Below, piece after piece: positions 1 to 9,410 of a DNA stretch of 64,000 bases. Made by a program: the position numbers and the translations under genes. Positions within the stretch are counted from its first letter, which is position 1, and each line of letters begins with the position of its first letter. The notes under the pieces were generated by a model. It did not search any database and had not been told where the DNA came from. It saw only the letters and a list, made by a program, of their open reading frames with translations. The stretch spans positions 62,001 to 126,000 of the forward strand of contig JAFNXM010000036.1 of the NCBI GenBank assembly GCA_017383485.1, written 5' to 3'. This stretch comes from Bacteroidaceae bacterium (GTDB taxonomy: Bacteria > Bacteroidota > Bacteroidia > Bacteroidales > Bacteroidaceae).

Positions 1-24
1 GAATCACTAAATACCTAAAACAAG

Positions 25-1821
25 ATGATTATGAAAAAATTCTTATTTGCAGGTATGATGGCTGTGACCGCTTTGGGCGTACAATCTTGTTTGGATTTTG
101 ATGATCCAGGAGCAGAATTGGGCGCAGGTCAGACAACCGTCGATGCAACCGTTTATCACGGCAACGTAGACTCAATAGACTACCTTCGTGACATCCCAGT
201 GACAGAATTGAAGCACGCTATTGATACACTCAACAAGATGAAAATGTTGGGTAACAGTCTTACTGGTCAATACTGCTTGCGCGGTGCTAAGAATGGCGAC
301 GTGCCAGGCGCACACGCTTACCAACGTCAGTTCAGCCTCGGCCCCGACGCTTACGCACAATACATGGTCGTTCACCACAAGGACTTCATGTATGGTACTT
401 TGACTTCTGCTTACAACGTATCTGAAGAATTCAACGGCGACCCCCTTGGTTCATACACAATGGTGAAGAATGCGTTGATGCCATTGCTCAACCACCCTAT
501 CATCGACACTATTCCTGAATTCAAGGCGATCAACCTTCTTTACTACTGCGTATCTGCTCAAGAACGTGCCGACCTCTCTGGTCCATACACTTACTTGGAA
601 GATAAGTTGAACTCAGAAGAACCTGTTGAATACAACGACCTCAAGACTATCTATTATGGTGTAAAGGAAAACCTCGACACTATCGTAGCATGTCTGAAGC
701 ACTACGAAGCAAATCGTTCTAAGGAATACAAGAAAGAAATCCAAAAGGTGATGACTCGCTATTGTACTACCAGCCGTGCTATGTTTACTGGCGACTGGTC
801 AATGGATAGCTACATCCGTTTGGCAAACTCTTTGAAGCTCCGTATGGCTATGCACATGGTGAAGATCGAACCCGAAACTGCTAAGCAATGGGCTGAAGAA
901 GCTGTTGCATCTGGTGTTATCGAAACAGTAGATCAACAACACGCTCTCTATCCTATGGTTTCTGGTTTCACTCACCCATATGTTGAAATCTGTAACTCTT
1001 GGAGTGACCTCCGCCTCTGCGCTTCTTTCGAAAGCTTGTTGATGTCGTTGAAGCACCCATACACTAAATATGTATTTGCTAACAACTCACAACCTATCAT
1101 CAACGAAGCTACAGGTGAAGAACTCCCCGCACATAGCAAGATCGTAGGTCTCCGCGCAGGTCGTTTGATGCCCGATGGTCAAAACTATCCTTTGAACCCA
1201 TTGGCTGCATTCTCTAGCATTAACTCAAGCGCATTCGCTATGGCTCCTCTCTACCTCGTGAAGTTGGCTGAAGTTAACTTCCTCCGTGCAGAAGGTGCGC
1301 TCCGTGGCTGGAACATGGGTGGCACAGCTGAATACTTCTACGAAGAAGGTATCAAGAATGCTTACCTTGACGAACCAATGATGGGTGCAATGGAATACAA
1401 TGCTGCTTTGGCAGACTACATGGCACTCGAAACTCCCGTTGACTACAAACAAGTTGAAGTATCAGGCGACGGCGAAGATTGGCCTAGCGTGACAAAGATC
1501 GGCGTGAAGTGGAACGATGGTGACGATCAAGAAACAAAACTCGAAAAGATCATCACTCAAAAGTACATCGCTCTCTTCCCACTCTCTACTGAAGCATGGA
1601 CAGAAATGCGTCGTACTGGATATCCTAAGGTATTCCCAGTGCTCAACGCTGACGACGGTGACGGTTCTATCGAACAAGGTGAAATGATCCGCCGTATTCC
1701 TTGGAATGCAAGTGACCCTATCGTTCAGCAATTGATCGAAGCTTCTGGTCTTGCTACTCTCGGTGGTCCAGACCTCCAGGCTACTCGCCTCTGGTGGGAC
1801 GTAGATGCTCCTAACTTCTAA
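25..1821 (+). CDS. SusD/RagB-like outer-membrane glycan-binding lipoprotein
   Basis: Surface lipoprotein that would bind glycan and hand it to a SusC-type TonB-dependent transporter, whose gene is expected just upstream outside the window. The N terminus is a lipoprotein signal with lipobox LGVQSC (Cys22). The C-terminal half has SusD-family hallmarks: a helix containing AEVNFLRAEGALRGW followed by YEEGIKNAY, and later KYIALFPLSTEAWTEMRRTG. At 598 aa it has normal family length. Translation may start at the second ATG (31, MKKFLF), which gives a more typical signal peptide. The next gene, 183 bp downstream, is a GH85 enzyme, so the substrate is probably an N-glycan or other GlcNAc-containing glycan (inference). 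Glu is almost always GAA and Gln CAA, as in other presumably highly expressed genes here. Confidence 0.9.
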   Translation: MIMKKFLFAGMMAVTALGVQSCLDFDDPGAELGAGQTTVDATVYHGNVDSIDYLRDIPVTELKHAIDTLNKMKMLGNSLTGQYCLRGAKNGDVPGAHAYQRQFSLGPDAYAQYMVVHHKDFMYGTLTSAYNVSEEFNGDPLGSYTMVKNALMPLLNHPIIDTIPEFKAINLLYYCVSAQERADLSGPYTYLEDKLNSEEPVEYNDLKTIYYGVKENLDTIVACLKHYEANRSKEYKKEIQKVMTRYCTTSRAMFTGDWSMDSYIRLANSLKLRMAMHMVKIEPETAKQWAEEAVASGVIETVDQQHALYPMVSGFTHPYVEICNSWSDLRLCASFESLLMSLKHPYTKYVFANNSQPIINEATGEELPAHSKIVGLRAGRLMPDGQNYPLNPLAAFSSINSSAFAMAPLYLVKLAEVNFLRAEGALRGWNMGGTAEYFYEEGIKNAYLDEPMMGAMEYNAALADYMALETPVDYKQVEVSGDGEDWPSVTKIGVKWNDGDDQETKLEKIITQKYIALFPLSTEAWTEMRRTGYPKVFPVLNADDGDGSIEQGEMIRRIPWNASDPIVQQLIEASGLATLGGPDLQATRLWWDVDAPNF

Positions 1822-1910
1822 TGGATGAAGTTGTGATATAAATAGGAAGTTGTCAAGGTGTTCTTATATATAATATATAGGAGCCTTGCAGCTTCCTTTA
1901 TCTCATTAAA

Positions 1911-1947
1911 AAGGAATTTCTTCATAGCAATAAGGAATTTCTTCGTA
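1911..1947 (+). repeat. Two 16-bp direct repeats in the susD-GH85 spacer
   Basis: AAGGAATTTCTTCATA at 1911-1926 is followed by AAGGAATTTCTTCGTA at 1932-1947, a 21-bp spacing. They lie 58 bp upstream of the GH85 start. Could be a regulator or sRNA site or a chance duplication. An imperfect hairpin (about 1840-1898) precedes them. Confidence 0.4.
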
Positions 1948-2004
1948 TAAAAAGAAAAAAACTTTATTTCAACCATATTATTAACCTTAATCAAAAAAGT
2001 CTTT

Positions 2005-5000
2005 ATGAAAAAAAGTACACTTGCTATTATTGCATTGTTGTGCGGAGCTTCATTTGGTACGCCTGCTCAAGCTCAGTATGCTGAGTCTGCTACAGATCAG
2101 GTTTACGACTTCTCTGGTTTCACAGACAAGGGCATGTTGGATTTGTTCTACAATGCTCTTCAAAAGGGTCGTAACTATCCTACTTTGGCAGAATTTGAAG
2201 CTGCTGGTATCCAAGCTTCGGACATTGCATTCGTTCGTTCACACGTGCGCAAGGCAGAGTTTATGTCACGCGCTGACCGTTTGGTGCCTGGAACTTACGA
2301 GTACCGTAACTTGTGGATGAATATCCCTATGGATGTGGGTTCTGACGGTTTGGGTGGTTATCCTAGCGCTAAGTTCTCTTCTGACGTTTATTCAATGTGG
2401 CAATACACCAACCTTTTCGGTTCTTGGAACCACGGTGTATTCCAAGCTCCAGCAGCTTGGGTCGACGCAGCTCACCGCAATGGTACAGACATCATGTCTG
2501 GTATCAAGTTCTTCGAATCTTGGACACCAGGTAGTGGCGACGGCGAATATTCTGCTTTGATCACCAAGAAGGACTCTAAGGGTAATTTCCTTTATGTGAA
2601 GCCACTCATCAACTGTTTGATGTATTTTGGTGCTGATGGTATCAACTACAACTGGGAGGACAACTCTTGGTCTGACGAAGATATCACTGCATTCCACAAG
2701 CAACTTTATAAGGAAGCTGCTGCTCAAGGTTTCACCAATTTCCACGCAGGTCTTTACACAGCAAACTCTACTTGCTCTGCTGCTAACGTAGACCAATTGC
2801 TCGGTAGCAAGGAAACAGGTCAGACATTCGACTTGATGCTCAACTATGCTGGTGGTGACTTCTCTTATGGTATCGGTTCTTCAGCAATGGCTGCTGAAGC
2901 ATCTATCGGTACTACCGAAGACCTTTACACAGGTGTATGGATCGTAGGTATGGACCGTCGTTGGACATCTTTGAATGAAAGTGATGCTGCTAAGCGTTGC
3001 GGTGTTTGTCTTTGGGGTGAACACGGTCAAAGCCGTTTCATGTCTTACAATGCCGGTGGCGATGCTTACGAATTCCAAGGCAACTATCAACGTTTGCTCG
3101 AACGTGCATTCTCTGGTGGTTTCCGCAATCCTATCCATCGTCCTGCTGTAAGCAACACAGGCAACAACTGGGAACAACAAGGCGATAAGTTGCCACTCTC
3201 TACATTCGCAGGTATGGCTACTTGGATTCCCGAACGTTCTACTATCAAGGGCAACTTCCCATTTGCTACTCACTTCACTCTCGGTAATGGTGAGCGCTAT
3301 TACTACAAGGGTAAGAAGACTCATGGTGGCTGGTACAACATGGGTGGTCAGGACGTAGTGCCTACATATCGTTGGTTGGTGCTCAAGTCTGGCACTCAAA
3401 ACGTAGATATGGACCTCGCTGTCAACTACGTTCACACTGATGCTTACGTAGGTGGTTCTGCTATCGAACTCAGCGGTAAGGCTGTTTCTACTGGTACCGA
3501 TATCGTACTCTACAAGACTTCACTCAAGGCTGGCAAGGGCGCTTATGCTAAGGTTGCTGTCAAGACTGGTAAGGAAGGTACTAATCCTACCAACCTCTAC
3601 CTCATCCTCCAAAAGAAGGGTGGCGCATGGGTAGAAGTGCCCGTTGGCAACACTACTGGCAAGACTTGGGAAGAAATGCACCTCGATCTCACTTCAGTAG
3701 CTGAAGGCGACGTGATCGAACGCATCGGTTTCCGTGTGAAGGGCAACGACAACAACTACAAGCTCCTCGTTGGTAAGCTCGAACTCAACGACAAGAGCAC
3801 TGTTGCTCCTGCAAACGTTAAGGACCTCAACGTAGAAGTGAAGGAAGAAACTAAGGGTTCTATGGCTATGAAGTTGTACTGGGGCGTAGACGCTATAGCA
3901 CAAGATCGTGCTAAGTGGGACCTCCTCTTCAACGACGAAGCTAACATCCACCACTTCGAAATCCTCTACAAGGTTGGCGAAAATGGTCGTGTAGCTGAAG
4001 TAGGCCGTACTACTACTTGGTCTGCTTACTTGGGCGACATCTATTTCGAAAATGCTACAGACGTTCCTTACATCGGCGTACGTTCTGTATCTACCGACCT
4101 CAAGTCTTACTCTCCTATCGTATGGGTGAAGGTGCCACGCGCAACCAACGTGCCTGATTTGGTAGAAGAAGACTCTTACGGTGTTTCTGCTATGAACCCC
4201 GCTTGCGAAGGTGCTGACATCGCACGCCGCGAACGCTACGTGACCGACATCTACTCTACAGGTGCTGAACAAAACATCGACCTCCGTGGCCTCGGTCCCG
4301 TCAAGGATGGCTCACAATACGCTGACCACCGCGACGTAGTATTGAAGGTACGCCAAGGTCAAACTATCAAGATGACCATCAAGTGTGCTGACTTCAGCGA
4401 CGGTTTGAAGTACTGCTTCGCAGGTGGATGGATGGACCTCAACGGTTCTGGCGACTTCGACCACCCACTCGGTATCACTCCATTCGAAGCTGGTGAAGAA
4501 ACCGACCCAGAAGGCGAACGCCTCTTCAAGGTAGGTAAGATCCGTGCTGCATCTCCCGAATTCCAAACTACAGGTATCAACTTCGAATTCACTGTGCCAG
4601 CTGATGCTACTCCAGGCAAGAGCCGTTTCCGCGTAGTATTCTCTGATGCTTGGTTCGCAGGTATGTTCCTCCCAACAGGTCTCCACGCTAAGGGCTTCTC
4701 TATGGACTTCGGTTGCGAAATCGTAGGTACCAACCCTGGTCGTACAGCAGCTGATACTCGCGACCAAGGTCAAGCTGAAGAACCCGAAATGCTCGACGGC
4801 GGCGTAGTAGGCGTTGACGCTGTAGCTAACGCTGGCGTTTCTCAAGCAGAATACGCTGACGGCGTGCTCAACCTCACCAACGTTGAAAAGGCTTGGGTTT
4901 ACAGCGCAGACGGTAAGTTCGTGAAGTTCGCTTCTGAATCTCCTGAAGCAATCGACCTCGAAGGCCTCGCTCCAGGTGCTTACATCGTCAAGATGCAATA

Positions 5001-5040
5001 CCAAAACGTAATGCGCACAGCTAAGTTCTTGGTAAAGTAA
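2005..5040 (+). CDS. Secreted GH85 endo-beta-N-acetylglucosaminidase with GEVED-like domain and T9SS tail
   Basis: Predicted to cleave the GlcNAc-beta-1,4-GlcNAc core of N-glycans. A signal peptide ends near AQAQ (residue 24). The catalytic barrel (about 85-480) has GH85 features: SWNHGVFQAPAAWVDAAHRN, a GIKFFESWTPG strand, and GINYNWED, where N216 and E218 match the family's Asn/Glu catalytic pair (substrate-assisted mechanism). PTYRWLV near 455 resembles the motif closing the GH85 core. Residues about 480-620 look like a beta-sandwich. About 755-900 resembles a GEVED domain (WMDLNGSGDFDHP, then FRVVFSDAWF). The last ~75 residues, ending GAYIVKMQ then AKFLVK, look like a type A T9SS sorting domain. 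It follows the SusD-like gene, so the two probably form the end of one PUL. A terminator follows at 5089. Confidence 0.85.
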   Translation: MKKSTLAIIALLCGASFGTPAQAQYAESATDQVYDFSGFTDKGMLDLFYNALQKGRNYPTLAEFEAAGIQASDIAFVRSHVRKAEFMSRADRLVPGTYEYRNLWMNIPMDVGSDGLGGYPSAKFSSDVYSMWQYTNLFGSWNHGVFQAPAAWVDAAHRNGTDIMSGIKFFESWTPGSGDGEYSALITKKDSKGNFLYVKPLINCLMYFGADGINYNWEDNSWSDEDITAFHKQLYKEAAAQGFTNFHAGLYTANSTCSAANVDQLLGSKETGQTFDLMLNYAGGDFSYGIGSSAMAAEASIGTTEDLYTGVWIVGMDRRWTSLNESDAAKRCGVCLWGEHGQSRFMSYNAGGDAYEFQGNYQRLLERAFSGGFRNPIHRPAVSNTGNNWEQQGDKLPLSTFAGMATWIPERSTIKGNFPFATHFTLGNGERYYYKGKKTHGGWYNMGGQDVVPTYRWLVLKSGTQNVDMDLAVNYVHTDAYVGGSAIELSGKAVSTGTDIVLYKTSLKAGKGAYAKVAVKTGKEGTNPTNLYLILQKKGGAWVEVPVGNTTGKTWEEMHLDLTSVAEGDVIERIGFRVKGNDNNYKLLVGKLELNDKSTVAPANVKDLNVEVKEETKGSMAMKLYWGVDAIAQDRAKWDLLFNDEANIHHFEILYKVGENGRVAEVGRTTTWSAYLGDIYFENATDVPYIGVRSVSTDLKSYSPIVWVKVPRATNVPDLVEEDSYGVSAMNPACEGADIARRERYVTDIYSTGAEQNIDLRGLGPVKDGSQYADHRDVVLKVRQGQTIKMTIKCADFSDGLKYCFAGGWMDLNGSGDFDHPLGITPFEAGEETDPEGERLFKVGKIRAASPEFQTTGINFEFTVPADATPGKSRFRVVFSDAWFAGMFLPTGLHAKGFSMDFGCEIVGTNPGRTAADTRDQGQAEEPEMLDGGVVGVDAVANAGVSQAEYADGVLNLTNVEKAWVYSADGKFVKFASESPEAIDLEGLAPGAYIVKMQYQNVMRTAKFLVK

Positions 5041-5088
5041 TTTAAGCCCCTTCGTTTGGCTATATTCCTTAGCCAAATCATATAGATC

Positions 5089-5123
5089 AAGGTGGATGCT
5101 CCCAGCGAGTGTCCACCTTTTTT
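5089..5123 (+). terminator. Intrinsic terminator after the GH85 gene
   Basis: Arms AAGGTGGA (5089-5096) and TCCACCTT (5112-5119), followed by a T-run to 5123. A second hairpin without a T-tract (TTTGGCTA...TAGCCAAA, 5055-5077) lies between it and the stop codon. Confidence 0.75.
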
Positions 5124-5179
5124 CTTTAGTTTCTGTAGGTGCACAGGTCCACGCTTGTCTATATGTTCGTCGCTGTATA

Positions 5180-5400
5180 TATAATATGGTACCCGCGTGT
5201 ACGCGAGAGGGTAGGGCGTCACATTCACTGGCCCAGTTTGAAACTAATGCCGGAATGCTGTTGCAAAGATACAACTCCCGACAGGGCGTCTTCATCTTTA
5301 GTGTGCTTTAGGGCGGTAAAAACGGACCCGAAAGATTCTGCTGTCCTCAGTGTATATCGAGCTTTCCCGGGGAGGCAAAAAGTTTTTATTTGTTTTTCGC
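5180..5400. repeat. Diverged intergenic repeat, copy A (GGTACCCGCGT family)
   Basis: This otherwise gene-free stretch shares ordered blocks with 57530-57700: GGTACCCGCGT, then GCAAAGATAC, then TTCATCTTTAG plus GTG and TAGGG, then TGTATAT and a T/A-rich tail. Spacing between the first two blocks differs (about 64 versus 17 bp). CAAAGATA (5264-5271) reads as a minus-strand TATCTTTG promoter box, and the same box is conserved in copy B. Confidence 0.5.
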
Positions 5401-5446
5401 CAGTATATTTTTAAGCCCTGTCGGATGCCCTGTGAAATCTTATTTG

Positions 5447-5455
5447 TAATTTTGC
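5447..5455 (+). promoter_or_regulatory. Bacteroidetes -7 box for the 5518 gene
   Basis: TAATTTTGC matches TAnnTTTG and lies about 63 bp upstream of the start codon. No clear -33 TTTG box. Confidence 0.5.
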
Positions 5456-5517
5456 ACAGATCCGCATCAGTGTGCGGATAGAGATAAGTGTAACCAATAT
5501 TTTATTCCCCCTCCAAT

Positions 5518-7545
5518 ATGAAACAAATCGTATCAATCGTCGCCCTGATATTTTCGTTGTTTACGTGTGCATCCCTTGGCGTTTTTGCTCAGCAGTCGGA
5601 TGCCAGCCTCCTTGGCTTCAAGGGCCAGGTCGAAAGCGTGTATATCAAGGACAGCAATGCGTTGTTGCACCAGTTTGACGAACAGGGAATGCTTGGCACC
5701 TTCTCGATGCAGGTAGGGCTCCGCTATTTCGATGCTCAGTTGGTGCATCGAGCAGACAAGTATTATTCGGGATTGGTCGATTGCGAAGAGATGTTTTCTG
5801 ACTCGGAATTTGATTTGAGCGAGACCAATTACAAGGTTTATTTTACTTCGGGCAGAGTGAGTCGTGCTTCCTTCCAGTTCGTACTCGAGGGCGAATACTA
5901 TTTCGATACTTATTCCATCGTTTTCAATGCCGAACAGGTGTACAAGTATAATGAGCGGGGCGAAGTCTCTGCTATATCGATAGATTTCAAGTTGGATGAC
6001 GAATTGAAGCAATTGTCCAAGCAGAAAATCAACAGCCAGCATGTCGCTTACAAGAATTATGCCTACGACGAGTATGGCAACTGGATCTCGCGCGACTGCT
6101 ATGTCGACAATGTGCTAAAGGGTACAGAGGAGCGCATCATTGCATATTACCCACGATTCCTCAGCCAGAAAGCCTACGAAAAAGCCTTGGCTGCAGGCGA
6201 TGCAGACGAAATGAAGCGACTGGCTATGGATCGCAGGAATACTTCTGACGAAGTGCGACAAAAGGCAGCTGCCTATTGGAACGAGCACCTGTCGCAGGAG
6301 ATCAATGGTAAGTACAAATATCAATGGGGACAGCTCTTCGAAATCATGAGCCTGCCTATCGTCGACGAGGACAATCGTGCCACCATCGAGACCATCATAC
6401 GTCAGCATGTGTGGGATACGCAGGTGTTGCCCGAGCGCGATTTCCAAAAGGTCCGTGAACTATCCGATCTTACCTACAATGGCTGGCGCCTTTTCGACGC
6501 CGAATATGTCGATCGTATCCAGCAGCGCAGTGTGCAGTTGCGCACAGATTCCATCTCAAGGCTCTATCAGTCTGCGTGCAACGACTATAATCAGAAGCGA
6601 TACCAGCAAGCTATCCGCACACTCCATCAATTGCTGAATATAGATAGCAACAATCAGAGTGCTCAGGACCTGTTGACAAGCGCCAACTATTATATCCTGC
6701 AGGACCGCATCCAGCAGCAGACTGTCAGCGAATACCTCTTTGATGACTTTTTGGCAAAATATCCAGGCAGCAAGTATCAGGCAGAGGTCGAGGACCAGTA
6801 TGCTACCTATCTCTTGCAGAAATGGTCGACCAATCATTCGCCAGAAATCATCGATCAGCTGAAAACGATGTCCGTCAACGATGCTAAGCTGAGCAAAAAA
6901 GTGTCGCATGCTATCAAGCGTCAGAATTTCCTGCGCAATCGTGGCAAGTTGTTGCATTGGGGATTTGGCGGCGATTTCCAAGCCGGTGTAGGCATGATTG
7001 GCGGTTCGGGCGAAATAGGCTTGCGCGTGGGTTATGTGCCCAGTTTGCTCAATTTCTATGTCGGCGCGCGCTTTGGCGTATTGACCAGCACCAAGGTGGC
7101 CTTTCGCAAGGACAAGGATGCCTGGTTTGCCCAGGAAGGCTATCTCAGGTTCCTTCGTGCAGCCGTGCCCCTGCAAGTACGTTTGAATTTTGCCAAGAAC
7201 TACGAACGCGCATGGTATCTGGGGCTGGGTGCCGATATCAACTTCAATATCAATCCTCAGATACGCACTGTCTCGCCTGATGGTAAATCTATTGATGTGA
7301 AACCTATGCCCGGCGAGAATACTAAGGACTGGGTTCGCCTGACTACCTGCTCGCCAAGGCTCAGCATTGGTGTGTGTGGCAAAATGGCCGACTTCGAGGT
7401 GTTTGGACTCTACGATTTACAACAGACATTCGATACCGAATATATGCACTCCGTTGGCATTAACAATCACATGAACGACCGCCTCTACAACGAGCAGACC
7501 AAGGATCGCTGGCGTGTGGGCGCGGCACTGCGTTTCTGCTTCTGA
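5518..7545 (+). CDS. Exported protein with TPR-like middle and beta-barrel-like C terminus, function unknown
   Basis: No firm family assignment. Residues 1-24 form a signal peptide (cleavage near VFAQ). Residues about 35-205 have a beta-rich YD-repeat style, including YDEYGNWISRD. Residues about 345-400 look like a TPR pair (QSACNDYNQKRYQQAIRTLH). Residues about 480-675 alternate hydrophobic and polar strands rich in Gly and aromatics (GFGGDFQAGVGMIGG, EIGLRVGYVP) and end in Phe (RFCF), as in outer-membrane barrels. It would thus be an outer-membrane protein with a periplasmic TPR region (inference). Codon use (more GAG/CAG) differs from the GAA/CAA-biased genes before it. It stands alone, with its own promoter box, converging on xerD. 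Confidence 0.6.
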   Translation: MKQIVSIVALIFSLFTCASLGVFAQQSDASLLGFKGQVESVYIKDSNALLHQFDEQGMLGTFSMQVGLRYFDAQLVHRADKYYSGLVDCEEMFSDSEFDLSETNYKVYFTSGRVSRASFQFVLEGEYYFDTYSIVFNAEQVYKYNERGEVSAISIDFKLDDELKQLSKQKINSQHVAYKNYAYDEYGNWISRDCYVDNVLKGTEERIIAYYPRFLSQKAYEKALAAGDADEMKRLAMDRRNTSDEVRQKAAAYWNEHLSQEINGKYKYQWGQLFEIMSLPIVDEDNRATIETIIRQHVWDTQVLPERDFQKVRELSDLTYNGWRLFDAEYVDRIQQRSVQLRTDSISRLYQSACNDYNQKRYQQAIRTLHQLLNIDSNNQSAQDLLTSANYYILQDRIQQQTVSEYLFDDFLAKYPGSKYQAEVEDQYATYLLQKWSTNHSPEIIDQLKTMSVNDAKLSKKVSHAIKRQNFLRNRGKLLHWGFGGDFQAGVGMIGGSGEIGLRVGYVPSLLNFYVGARFGVLTSTKVAFRKDKDAWFAQEGYLRFLRAAVPLQVRLNFAKNYERAWYLGLGADINFNINPQIRTVSPDGKSIDVKPMPGENTKDWVRLTTCSPRLSIGVCGKMADFEVFGLYDLQQTFDTEYMHSVGINNHMNDRLYNEQTKDRWRVGAALRFCF

Positions 7546-7587
7546 TATGGTACAGATCGGATAGTATTTTCCCGCTATCCGAGGTGC

Positions 7588-7676
7588 TAAAAAAAAGCTA
7601 AGACCTTTTTTAAATTTCGCGACGGATAATTTAAAAAAGGTCTTACTTTTTTTACACAAGGTCTTGACTTTTTTTA
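7588..7676. repeat. GGTCTA/GTCGCGAAATTT repeat module R1
   Basis: AAGCTAAGACCTTTTTT runs into AAATTTCGCGACGG (the 21-bp unit in reverse orientation), then AAAAAAGGTCTTAC and ACAAGGTCTTGACTTTTTT. It fills the gap between the convergent 5518 gene and xerD and could end transcription from both sides (inference). Same family as R4-R9 and the inner part of the long elements. Confidence 0.7.
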
Positions 7677-7745
7677 TATCAAGTATAGCACCATGCGTCT
7701 GTGTCTGGATGACATGACAGAAAAGCGCAGTGTCGGCGACTTTGG

Positions 7746-8660
7746 TCAGTCTTGTTGCATCTCTGCCTTAGTCCTGTTTCTCGGGAAGCAGTTCAGTACC
7801 TGTTCCCGCAAATAGCTACGATCAATATGTGTATAGATTTCCGTCGTACCTATACTCTCGTGCCCCAGCATCGCCTGTATGGCGCGCAGATTTGCACCGC
7901 CCTCGAGCAGATGCGTAGCAAAGGTGTGACGGAACGTGTGCGGGCTGATATTCTTCGTAATGCCGGCACGATCGGCATACACCTTGATGTTGTGAAACAC
8001 CGTGATGCGCGACAATCGCTTCTTGCGGCGATGACTCAAGAAGACATAATCCTCCTCGCCCAGCTTGATGTCCATCTCGCTCCTTTCCTGCAACCACATC
8101 TCCAGCAGTTCGACCATCCTTTCACTCATCGGCACCAAACGTTGCTTTGAACCCTTGCCGCGCACCCTCATATACCCCTCTTTCAGGAACAGGTCCGATA
8201 TACAAAGTTCGCACAATTCGCTCACGCGCAGTCCGCAACTGTACAGCATCTCTATGATGATATAGTCGCGGCGTTCTTCCGGCAAACTTTGGTCTATTGT
8301 CGACTCAATGGCCTCTATCTCCTCAGCCGTCAACACCTCGGGCAGATGAGCGCCCACCTTGGGCGATTCGAGCAATTCCGTTGGATCCTTTTCAATATAT
8401 CCTTCGACCACCAAAAAGTAGTACAGCGAACGTACGCCAGACAGGGTGCGCGCGATCGAACGTGGCGAGATGCCCATGTCATACAACGTGCTGGCGAAGC
8501 GATGCAAATCGTCCAGCACCACGTCCTGGGGACGGATGCCCTCGTCCGAGAGCCATTCCAAAAAACGCGACACATCGCGCGAATAAGCATCCAGCGTATT
8601 GTCCGACAGACTACGCTCGAAGTAGATATAATTGCGGTATTTTTCTAAAAGGTTTTCCAT
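7746..8660 (-). CDS. xerD: XerD-like tyrosine recombinase
   Basis: Site-specific recombinase that, with a XerC partner, resolves chromosome dimers at dif. At 304 aa it has family length. The N-terminal SAM-like core-binding domain (about 1-90) starts LLEKYRNYIYFERSLSDNTL. The catalytic domain carries Arg in CGLRVSEL, the beta-hairpin Lys near RGKGSKQR, HTFRHTFATHLLEGG, LGHESIGTTEIYTH and the nucleophilic Tyr in IYTH. XerD rather than XerC is chosen on similarity; a Bacteroidales integrase is less likely because no mobile-element genes adjoin it. It diverges from aroQ across a 284-bp region. Confidence 0.88.
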   Translation of the reverse strand: MENLLEKYRNYIYFERSLSDNTLDAYSRDVSRFLEWLSDEGIRPQDVVLDDLHRFASTLYDMGISPRSIARTLSGVRSLYYFLVVEGYIEKDPTELLESPKVGAHLPEVLTAEEIEAIESTIDQSLPEERRDYIIIEMLYSCGLRVSELCELCISDLFLKEGYMRVRGKGSKQRLVPMSERMVELLEMWLQERSEMDIKLGEEDYVFLSHRRKKRLSRITVFHNIKVYADRAGITKNISPHTFRHTFATHLLEGGANLRAIQAMLGHESIGTTEIYTHIDRSYLREQVLNCFPRNRTKAEMQQD

Positions 8661-8944
8661 AAAAAGAAAAAAGCATTACCTTTGTGCCTACAAGCCCTCG
8701 CCGTGTGCGAAGTAGGGTAGGGGAAAAGGCTACATACTCTTGCGCCTGGCGAATTTGACAAAGCAAAGATATAAACAAACGAGCGAGAAATATGAAGTTT
8801 ACTTCGGATTTTTCACAGCGAGTGCCCCAAAATCTTCGAGATTTATCTCAAAGTTAGAAAAAAGTTTAGCATAGATTCCACGAGGTGACGGAATATTTTC
8901 CCGCCCCCAATATAAATCAATCAGCAACGTAATATAATCAAAAT
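8661..8944. promoter_or_regulatory. Divergent xerD/aroQ control region
   Basis: Contains a plus-strand TACCTTTG box (8677-8684), a minus-strand TATCTTTG box (CAAAGATA, 8764-8771) about 100 bp upstream of xerD, and no ORF I would support. Promoter use is inferred from the boxes only. Confidence 0.4.
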
Positions 8945-9373
8945 ATGAAGATACTTATTCTCAACGGCCCCAATCTGCAGCGCCTCGGCACCCGTGAACC
9001 GAGCGTCTATGGTACGACCACGATGCAGGAATGCTTAGCAGCGCTTGCAGCACAATACTCCGACGTGGAATTCGACTACTACCAGAGTCACGTCGAAGGC
9101 CATCTGATCGAACAACTCTACCGCGCCGACGAAGCAGGCTTTGATGGTGTCGTACTCAACGCCGGCGCCTACACACATACCTCCATCGCCTTGCTCGACG
9201 CCATTCGCGCCATCGCCGTACCCGTCGTAGAAGTGCATCTGAGCAACGTCCACAGCCGCGAACCCTTCCGCCACCACAGCATGATCTCTGCTGCGTGTGC
9301 TGGCGTGATTTGCGGATTTGGCATAGACGTTTACCGCCTGGGTGTAGAGGCTTTGCTTGGTAGAATGAAGTAA
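8945..9373 (+). CDS. aroQ: Type II 3-dehydroquinate dehydratase
   Basis: Converts 3-dehydroquinate to 3-dehydroshikimate, step three of the shikimate pathway, in the cytoplasm. At 142 aa it has the normal length of the dodecameric type II enzyme. Hallmarks visible in order: ILNGPNLQRLGTREPSVYG (flexible lid with catalytic Arg and Tyr), FDYYQSHVEGHLIEQLY, VVLNAGAYTHTSIALLDA (substrate-binding Asn and conserved His), and EVHLSNVHSREPFRHHS (catalytic His in the SNVH motif). The O-methyltransferase gene follows 37 bp later and is probably cotranscribed. Confidence 0.95.
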   Translation: MKILILNGPNLQRLGTREPSVYGTTTMQECLAALAAQYSDVEFDYYQSHVEGHLIEQLYRADEAGFDGVVLNAGAYTHTSIALLDAIRAIAVPVVEVHLSNVHSREPFRHHSMISAACAGVICGFGIDVYRLGVEALLGRMK

Positions 9374-9410
9374 AGTAAAATCTGAACTATTAGTAACATC
9401 CTGTCACTTT

